Of a stretch of DNA of 10,731 bases, positions 5,345-10,731 are shown piece after piece. Origin of the DNA: Desulfobacterales bacterium (lineage in GTDB: Bacteria; Desulfobacterota; Desulfobacteria; Desulfobacterales; DAOWNP01); assembly GCA_030149595.1 (NCBI GenBank), contig JASFBI010000024.1, forward strand, positions 1-10,731. The letters run 5' to 3'. A model generated the notes under the pieces. The model had not been told where the DNA came from. It searched no databases and was given only the letters and a program-made list of their open reading frames with translations. Made by a program: the position numbers and the translations under genes. Each line of letters starts with the position of its first letter. Position 1 is the first letter of the stretch.

Positions 5345-6028
5345 TTGAAAAACAAAATAGATGCAATAAAAAATAAAATTAAAAAGACAGCTTTAAAGTG
5401 CCAGAGAGATCTTAATCTTATTCATCTTGTAGCAGTTAGTAAAACCATGTCCATAGAAAAAGTAAAACAGGCAATAGATGCAGGAGCTGCAATTCTTGGT
5501 GAAAGTTATATAAATGAGGCAAGGGAAAAAACAGATGCATTAAAAGCATACAATGTTTCATGGCATTTTATAGGACATCTTCAATCCAACAAAGCAAAAC
5601 ATGCTGTGGGACTGTTTGATCTGATCCACTCTGTAGATTCCATGAAACTTGTTAAAGAGATTGACAAACAGGCAAAAAAAAAAAAGATAATACAAAATAT
5701 TCTTATACAGGTAAATATTTCTAATGAAACTACAAAATCAGGTATTGAGTTGATTTCAGCAGAGGATTTTTTAAAAGAAGCAGCTCTTTTCAAAAATATC
5801 TCCATAAAGGGACTTATGACAATGCCCCCTTTTTTTGATGATCAGGAAAAAGCCAGACCCTTTTTTAAAGCTCTCAGGCAGTTAAAAGAAACAATAAACT
5901 TAAAAAAAATACCCAATATAACACTTACTGAACTTTCCATGGGCATGACAAATGATTATGAAGTTGCCATAGAGGAAGGTGCCACATACATCCGAATAGG
6001 AACTGCCATATTCGGACAAAGAACATGA
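5345..6028 (+). CDS. YggS/PROSC family PLP homeostasis protein
   Basis: The product is a 227-residue single-domain protein with the fold of the alanine racemase N-terminal barrel. The family binds pyridoxal 5'-phosphate without known enzymatic turnover and keeps PLP and amino-acid pools in balance. Visible motifs are LVAVSKTMS with K33 as the expected PLP-linking lysine, GESYINEA, WHFIGHLQSNKAK, IHSVDS, ETTKSGI, GLMTMPP, and LSMGMTNDYEVAIEEGAT, ending IRIGTAIFG. These cover the family from end to end. The start is TTG at 5345, supported by CGAGG at 5331-5335 with 9-nt spacing, and gives the usual N-terminus. It is translationally coupled to the next gene by an ATGA overlap (6025-6028). Confidence 0.95.
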   Translation: MKNKIDAIKNKIKKTALKCQRDLNLIHLVAVSKTMSIEKVKQAIDAGAAILGESYINEAREKTDALKAYNVSWHFIGHLQSNKAKHAVGLFDLIHSVDSMKLVKEIDKQAKKKKIIQNILIQVNISNETTKSGIELISAEDFLKEAALFKNISIKGLMTMPPFFDDQEKARPFFKALRQLKETINLKKIPNITLTELSMGMTNDYEVAIEEGATYIRIGTAIFGQRT

Positions 6029-6555
6029 AGAAAATACTGCTGCATATATGCTGTGCTCCATGCTCCATCTATCCGTTATCACAGCTTTCTTCAAAAGAAA
6101 CGTACATAATGGGTTATTTTTACCGTAGCAATATACATCCATATTCTGAATGTATTAAACGTGAAAATACCTTAAAAGAATATGCAAAAACAGTAAATTT
6201 AAAAGTAATTTATCAGCAGGGATATAACATTGAAGGTTTTTTCCAGAATATTGTTTTCAGGGAAGAAAAAAGATGCCAAGCCTGCTATTTTGAGCGTTTA
6301 AGAGCCGCTGCCCTTGTTGCAAAAAAAGGAAAATTTGATTTTTTTACCACTACGCTTTTATACAGCAAGTTCCAAAATCATGAAATGATAAAAACTATAG
6401 GTAGTTCAGCCGGTAAAGCTGTTGGTGTAAAATTTTATTATGAAGATTTCAGATGCGGCTGGAAAAAAGGGATAGAAGAATCAAAAAAACTTAATATGTA
6501 CCGCCAGCAGTATTGCGGATGTATTTATAGTGAAAAGGAAAGATTTTTCAAATAG
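6025..6555 (+). CDS. queH: Epoxyqueuosine reductase QueH
   Basis: The product is a 176-residue protein of the DUF208/QueH family, which performs the last step of queuosine tRNA modification: reduction of epoxyqueuosine to queuosine in the anticodon of GUN-reading tRNAs. It replaces the unrelated cobalamin-dependent QueG in many bacteria. The sequence starts with LLHICCAPCS (C9-C10). It continues with NIHPYSEC, a C84-x2-C87 pair (RCQACYFERL), FTTTLLYSK (108-115), FYYEDFR and a C164-x-C166 pair (QQYCGC). In this family the CC and CxxC cysteines hold a 4Fe-4S cluster, so the key residues look intact. The start overlaps the previous stop by 4 nt. No other queuosine gene is in the window. Confidence 0.95.
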   Translation: MKKILLHICCAPCSIYPLSQLSSKETYIMGYFYRSNIHPYSECIKRENTLKEYAKTVNLKVIYQQGYNIEGFFQNIVFREEKRCQACYFERLRAAALVAKKGKFDFFTTTLLYSKFQNHEMIKTIGSSAGKAVGVKFYYEDFRCGWKKGIEESKKLNMYRQQYCGCIYSEKERFFK

Positions 6556-8416
6556 AGCCATGTTTAACAATTTTATATATTTTATAATAGTTCTTCTTAT
6601 CTATACTACTTATCAACCAGCAAAAACTACAAATTTTACAGCAGCAAACACTGCCTTTCTGTTTCTTATTTCAGTTTTTCTTTTTACATGGTTTACTAAA
6701 TTTTGTTTTAAAAGACTTGAAAATCAAATCTTTAAATTCAATATTTATGATTCAGACAGAGATATTTCAGAAAAATTTGATAAATTAATAAAACAGCAGA
6801 CAATACTTGCAATTATTCTGTTCTCTTTTGATCTTTACTTTTTAAATCTCCCTGACTTTTTCAGTGGTTTTTATATTTTAAAAATGATACCTGCTGTAAA
6901 TGCTTGTTTATTTATTCTTTTATTTCTAAGCTATCTAATTATTATATGGAATTTATCAAATAATGTTTTCCAGGTTTTAAACGGCAGCAGCATAAGTTTA
7001 CGATCATATATCATATCTAATTTATCCTTTGCTGTCCCAATTTTTTTGCCATGGATATGTTTATCTGTAATATATGATCTGATATTTGCCCTGCCCTTTA
7101 ATTTATTTCATAACTTTCTTCTAACAACGCATGGCCAGATCATCTTTTTTATGCTGTTTCTTTTTTCAGCTATCATAACAGGACCTAAAATAATCCAAAA
7201 ACTATGGAATTGTAAACCATTAGAAATTGGTGAAAAAAGATACATAATTGAAAATATATGTAAAAAAGCAGATGTTAAATATAACGATATTGTATACTGG
7301 CCAATATTTAACGGAACAATGATAACTGCCGGTGTTATGGGGGTTGTAAAAAAATTTCGCTATATTCTTGTTACAAGAGCACTGTTAGACAATCTTGACT
7401 CTTCTGAACTGGAAGCTGTTATAGTCCACGAAGCAGGTCATGTAAAAAAAAAGCACCTTCTTTTTTACGTCTTCTTTATAACAGGATACATGCTGGTTTC
7501 ATTTATATTATCAGACTTTATCTTTTTTTTACTATATTCAAATCCTGTATATTTCATAACTGATATATTGGGAATAACGCTTGTATCTGCTGCCCCAACT
7601 CTTTATATAACAATAACAATTCTCTCTTTTATTATATATTTTCGTTATATTTTCGCCTATTTTATGCGAAATTTTGAACGTCAGGCAGATCTTTATGTTT
7701 TTGAGATCTTAAATAGTGCAAAATCTTTAATAAGTGCATTTTATAAAATAATACAAATAAGCGGACAATCACCTGAAAAACCAAACTGGCACCATTTCAG
7801 CATAAAAGAGAGGATAACACATCTAATAAGATGTGAGTCTAACAGAAAACTGATTAGCCTGCACAATAAAAAAATCAGAAATATTACAGCAGCCTATATT
7901 ATTTCTATATTTATAATAGGTACAGCAGGTCTCTATCTTAATTTCAGTGATTTAAAAACATCTGCAAGCTTTAAAATCACTGAAAATACTTTACAAAAAG
8001 AGCTTCAAAAAAATCCTGAAAATCCTGAAATATATAAACTTCTTGGAGATATTTACTATTTTAAAAAAGATTTTGATAAAACAATTAAAATGTATCTTGC
8101 ATCATTAAATCTTAAACCAGACAACTTTGAAGTACTAAACAACCTTGCATGGCTCATGTCAACATGTGAAGATAAAAAATTTATTGACCCTGAAAAAGCA
8201 CTGTATTTTGCAAAGCTGGCAGTAAAAGAAAAAAAAGCTCCCCATATTTTAGATACTCTTGCAGAATGCTTTTATATTAACAATATGTTTTATGAAGCCT
8301 TCAAAGCAGAAACCCTTGCCATAGAACTTGCCCCCAAAAACCTGATGTACTATAAAAAACGCTTAAAAAAATTTGAAAGATCATATAAAATGAATATTCC
8401 TGAAAAATATCTGTAA
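6530..8416 (+). CDS. Polytopic membrane M48 metalloprotease with C-terminal TPRs
   Basis: The product has 628 residues. The N-terminal third has about six hydrophobic segments (roughly residues 12-32, 40-58, 90-110, 118-140, 160-190 and 205-225). The gluzincin motif VIVHEAGHVKKKH follows, with HEAGH at 300-304. Two more membrane segments (about 305-335 and 345-375) precede FERQAD, in which E383 is the expected third zinc ligand. This order is that of HtpX/Ste24-type M48 proteases, which cleave membrane or envelope proteins. A last hydrophobic segment at about 455-475 leads to a TPR-like region (about 497-620: PEIYKLLGDIYYFKKDFDKTIKMYLASLNLKPD and repeats), probably outside the membrane for partner binding. 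The GTG at 6530 overlaps queH by 26 nt. The ATG at 6560 (residue 11) starts 4 nt after the queH stop and is equally possible; neither has a well-spaced Shine-Dalgarno. It is the last gene of the operon; the substrate is unknown. Confidence 0.9.
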   Translation: MKRKDFSNRAMFNNFIYFIIVLLIYTTYQPAKTTNFTAANTAFLFLISVFLFTWFTKFCFKRLENQIFKFNIYDSDRDISEKFDKLIKQQTILAIILFSFDLYFLNLPDFFSGFYILKMIPAVNACLFILLFLSYLIIIWNLSNNVFQVLNGSSISLRSYIISNLSFAVPIFLPWICLSVIYDLIFALPFNLFHNFLLTTHGQIIFFMLFLFSAIITGPKIIQKLWNCKPLEIGEKRYIIENICKKADVKYNDIVYWPIFNGTMITAGVMGVVKKFRYILVTRALLDNLDSSELEAVIVHEAGHVKKKHLLFYVFFITGYMLVSFILSDFIFFLLYSNPVYFITDILGITLVSAAPTLYITITILSFIIYFRYIFAYFMRNFERQADLYVFEILNSAKSLISAFYKIIQISGQSPEKPNWHHFSIKERITHLIRCESNRKLISLHNKKIRNITAAYIISIFIIGTAGLYLNFSDLKTSASFKITENTLQKELQKNPENPEIYKLLGDIYYFKKDFDKTIKMYLASLNLKPDNFEVLNNLAWLMSTCEDKKFIDPEKALYFAKLAVKEKKAPHILDTLAECFYINNMFYEAFKAETLAIELAPKNLMYYKKRLKKFERSYKMNIPEKYL

Positions 8417-8471
8417 TTATAAATCTTCTTTTACTTTTTACACAGCACCCGACAGGCTGTTACAAAACACT

Positions 8472-8561
8472 AATTTTGTCCAATTTATGCATTGGAAAAT
8501 TAATTTTGATCCTTAAAATACAACAGGGCAGCCCTGTGGTCAAAATAATTTTTCCTTGACC
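8472..8561. terminator. Overlapping hairpins between convergent genes
   Basis: Three pairings compete here. AATTTT-CCAAT (8472-8484, with GT bulged) pairs with ATTGGAAAATT (8491-8501). AAAATT-ATTTTGA-CC (8496-8512, two bulged bases) pairs with GGTCAAAATAATTTT (8538-8552), enclosing a small ACAGGG/CCCTGT hairpin (8523-8537). GGTCAA (8538-8543) can instead pair with TTGACC (8556-8561). The segment lies between the stops of the M48 gene (+) and holA (-) and most likely ends transcription from both sides. A T-run after the second stem is weak. Confidence 0.5.
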
Positions 8562-8593
8562 TTGGCAGAAAAACTCTAATTTTTGTTCAGACA

Positions 8594-9997
8594 CTACATT
8601 ATATGTATGAGAGCTGTTTCCAAAACAATTTTATGATCAACTGCTGAACTTTTTAATTTATGATCTGTCTGATTTAAAATTAAAACAGCTTTTACCAGTT
8701 CATCCATAGAATAATTTTGACTGTTTTTTAAAAGAAGATATACAGGATAAGGACTCTTTGATTTTCCTGCAATAAGCAGATCTGTTTTTGCATCTTTTTT
8801 TGTTTTACATAAAAGTGCTTCCCCCATTTCTTTTGACCGGTTTAAAAGTTTTTCATCAAATTTTAAAATACCAGGAAATATGTTTTTTTTAAACAGGTCA
8901 AAATTAACACTCATGTTACATCTGGTCTCTTTAATAAATGACTTTGCTGCCAGAAGTTTTCTGATAATATTTATCATGGCCGATAAAATCTGAAGAGAAT
9001 AAAAACCGTTCTCCATAAGGGAATTTAAAAATTTCAATGCACTTTGAAGATCTCTTTCACTGACAGATCCTGTAAATTGGAAAATTTCATCTTTTCTGGT
9101 TTTTTTTAATACATTTTTAATATCATCAACAGTAATACTTTCTCTTTTACCTACATAATTTATGAGTTTTTCAAGATTATTAAAAAAAGTATAAAGATCA
9201 AAACCTGAAAAATCGTACATGGTTTTAAAAGCTGAATTATCCAGTTTTTTTCTGTTTTTTACAAGCACAGGCCTGATGCTTTCCAAAACAGCTGCTTCCT
9301 GAGCTTTTTTCTGGGCATAAAGATTACCCTCTGGAACCAGACAATCAATTAAAACCCCTTTTTCTTTTATAATTTTAAAAAGAGCCTTTCTCTTATCTAC
9401 ATAATCAGTTGTAATTATAAGATAATGGTCTTTGGCAAACCCTCTTTTTATAACTCTTTTTAATATGGATTGTTCATCTTTTTTTTCAGGAACAACAAAA
9501 TTATTTTGTTTTATAAAAGCTACTATTTCATCAATTAAACTCTTATCTTCCTCATTTACAGCAAAGGAAAACCCAGGCTTTTTTTTAGATTCAAAAACAT
9601 CTAATGATATCCCGCCAATGGAAAAAAGAGATAAAAGCTCCATGGCTGCTTTTTTTATTTCATTTTTCCCATAAGCTTTTTTCACCTTTAAAAAAAGATC
9701 AGATTCATTTTTTTTTGAATAAAATATTTTAGAATTATTCAGACTAACTATTTTTGCAGTTGAAAAAAGTGAAAAAGTATCAATACTCTCAATTAAAGAT
9801 GATATATCAAAGTCTGATCCATCAATTTTTTTATAATCAATACTGTTTTTATAAAGATTTGAAATATTAGATACAAGTTTTTCAAGAATCTCTTTATAAA
9901 AAAAAGGGGCACCATAGACAAGATAAATACTTACAACACTATCCATTGTCAGTTTTTTTAAATACCCGTCAAACTCTTTTTTTTTTAATATGGCCAT
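8594..9997 (-). CDS. holA: DNA polymerase III subunit delta, enlarged
   Basis: The product is a 467-residue clamp-loader delta subunit, which opens the sliding clamp in the replisome. The N-terminal module is recognisable from YLVYGAPFFYKEILEKLV (25-42) and FSLFSTAKIVSLNN (75-88), with the strand HYLIITTDYVDKRKALFKII (191-210) further on. The helical middle and collar follow: FSGFDLYTFFNNLEKLINYV (263-282), ITVDDIKNVL, DEIFQFTGSV, and LKFLNSLMENGFYSLQILSAMINIIRKLLAAK (321-352). The C-terminal block YPVYLLLKNSQNYSMDELVKAVLILNQTDHKLK is also typical. Usual length is about 340. The excess comes from an extra 90 or so residues at about 92-187, and a longer linker at about 358-412. Both are charged and unrelated to other domains I know. 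The start is the ATG at 9997, 10 nt after the lgt stop, with no clear Shine-Dalgarno. It is probably co-transcribed with lgt. Confidence 0.85.
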   Translation of the reverse strand: MAILKKKEFDGYLKKLTMDSVVSIYLVYGAPFFYKEILEKLVSNISNLYKNSIDYKKIDGSDFDISSLIESIDTFSLFSTAKIVSLNNSKIFYSKKNESDLFLKVKKAYGKNEIKKAAMELLSLFSIGGISLDVFESKKKPGFSFAVNEEDKSLIDEIVAFIKQNNFVVPEKKDEQSILKRVIKRGFAKDHYLIITTDYVDKRKALFKIIKEKGVLIDCLVPEGNLYAQKKAQEAAVLESIRPVLVKNRKKLDNSAFKTMYDFSGFDLYTFFNNLEKLINYVGKRESITVDDIKNVLKKTRKDEIFQFTGSVSERDLQSALKFLNSLMENGFYSLQILSAMINIIRKLLAAKSFIKETRCNMSVNFDLFKKNIFPGILKFDEKLLNRSKEMGEALLCKTKKDAKTDLLIAGKSKSPYPVYLLLKNSQNYSMDELVKAVLILNQTDHKLKSSAVDHKIVLETALIHIM

Positions 9998-10007
9998 GTT
10001 TAAAAAA

Positions 10008-10731
10008 TCAGATATCCGCTTTTTTATCTCTGCTTAAAATCACAAGCATTATTAAAGCACAGATGGAAAATCCAATCCCTATTGTCTGGGACAGGGACAG
10101 AGATTTAAAAATAATATAACCTCTATAATCACCTCTAAAAGTTTCTATTACAGATCTTATAATTCCATAAAGAAATACATATAGAAAAAAAACCTGACCA
10201 TTAAATTTTTTCCTGTATCTAAAAAAGTAAAGAAAAAGAAAAAGAAGAATATTAGCCAAAGCAGAATAGAGCTGGGTGGGATGGAGTGCAATACCTCTTG
10301 GTGCAAGAGAATCAGGATTGGAAAAAACAACTGACCAGAAAAAATCACACTGTCTTCCATAGCAGCATCCAGCAGAAAAACATCCCAGTCGTCCAAAAAA
10401 ATGACCCAGAGCAATTGCTGGTGCATAAATATCCAGATATTGTAATAAAGAGACCCTGTTTTTTTTAACAAAAAAAATCAGAGTTGCAAATGCACCTATA
10501 AAACCTCCATAAAAAACCAGGCCTCCATTCCATATTTTAAATATTTCAAGAGGATTGGACAAAAAAGTATCTGGCACTGTGAAAACATAGACAATACGTG
10601 CCCCCAAGACTCCTGCAATAAGAATATAAAATGACAGATCCATTATTTTTTCAGAATCTTCAGAAAGGCGGATTGCCTCTTTTTTTGTGAATCTCAAAGC
10701 CATAAAAAAAGCTACGGCTACAAAAAAACCA
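10008..10731 (-). CDS. lgt: Prolipoprotein diacylglyceryl transferase Lgt (N-terminus off the window)
   Basis: Lgt is the inner-membrane enzyme that moves diacylglycerol from phosphatidylglycerol to the lipobox cysteine of prolipoproteins, the first step of lipoprotein maturation. The frame is open to the right edge: codons before the internal ATG at 10703 read GFFVAVAFF, the end of the first membrane helix of this family, so the real start is outside. Visible hallmarks are ARIVYV, WNGGLVFYGGFIGA, FGRLGCFSAGCCYGR (the Lgt signature region), ALHPTQLYSA and the C-terminal FLYGIIRSVIETFRGD with its conserved Arg and Glu. Several hydrophobic helices alternate as expected for a polytopic protein. 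The stop is 10 nt before the start of holA on the same strand. Confidence 0.95.
   Translation of the reverse strand, partial: GFFVAVAFFMALRFTKKEAIRLSEDSEKIMDLSFYILIAGVLGARIVYVFTVPDTFLSNPLEIFKIWNGGLVFYGGFIGAFATLIFFVKKNRVSLLQYLDIYAPAIALGHFFGRLGCFSAGCCYGRQCDFFWSVVFSNPDSLAPRGIALHPTQLYSALANILLFLFLYFFRYRKKFNGQVFFLYVFLYGIIRSVIETFRGDYRGYIIFKSLSLSQTIGIGFSICALIMLVILSRDKKADI

Noticed and set aside
8565..8605. Possible third, decayed copy of the 86-bp repeat (GGCAG, AAACTCT, ATTTTTGT, GAC in the same order)
   Set aside because: Matches are short and need several gaps in an AT-rich stretch, and the segment partly overlaps the 3' end of holA. It is not distinguishable from chance by eye.
10157..10471. Open frame on the minus strand inside lgt
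   Set aside because: It lies wholly within lgt in another frame; its hydrophobic, Phe-rich product is a by-product of the membrane-protein sequence.
1..10731. CRISPR arrays, toxin-antitoxin, phage, transposase or defence genes
   Set aside because: I looked on both strands and saw no regularly spaced repeats, no such protein families and no integrase next to the tRNA.

Overview
The window is AT-rich bacterial chromosome with ordinary housekeeping genes. Gene content suggests a Gram-negative, outer-membrane-bearing organism, most likely a deltaproteobacterium of the Desulfobacterales type. The pointers are a FadL-type outer-membrane protein, a stand-alone HDOD protein, QueH rather than QueG, and an unusually long DNA polymerase III delta subunit. 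This placement is inference from gene types, not a database result.

Layout, left to right. The 3' part of an HDOD signalling gene runs off the left edge (+, ends 757). A structured 224-nt gap follows, then a metallo-beta-lactamase-fold hydrolase (+, 982-1896). It converges on a FadL/OmpP1-type outer-membrane protein (-, 1960-3315), with a 13-bp perfect hairpin between the two. A 510-nt non-coding stretch (3316-3825) holds several hairpins, a plausible promoter and a second copy of an 86-bp repeat. Next come tRNA-Leu(UAA) (-, 3826-3914) with its own promoter and a Cys-rich Rossmann-fold protein of unknown role (-, 3991-4641). Divergent from that is a tight four-gene operon (+, 4713-8416): maf, a yggS-type PLP protein, queH, and a membrane M48 metalloprotease with C-terminal TPRs. 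A structured 177-nt gap separates it from the convergent pair holA (-, 8594-9997) and lgt (-, from 10008, with its N-terminus off the right edge).

How the genes relate. The maf-yggS-queH-M48 genes are spaced or overlapped as one transcript, but their jobs (nucleotide house-cleaning, PLP homeostasis, queuosine synthesis, envelope proteolysis) are connected only loosely. lgt and holA are 10 nt apart and probably co-transcribed.

The least expected signal is non-coding. An 86-bp sequence at 795-880 (+) recurs at 3678-3763 on the minus strand with 75 of 86 identities. In each copy it has the same orientation as the next gene. An 8-bp stem in it is kept by G-U wobble when read in that orientation. 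This looks like a dispersed structured element: a leader RNA, a small RNA or a miniature mobile repeat. I see no CRISPR, phage, transposase or defence system here.
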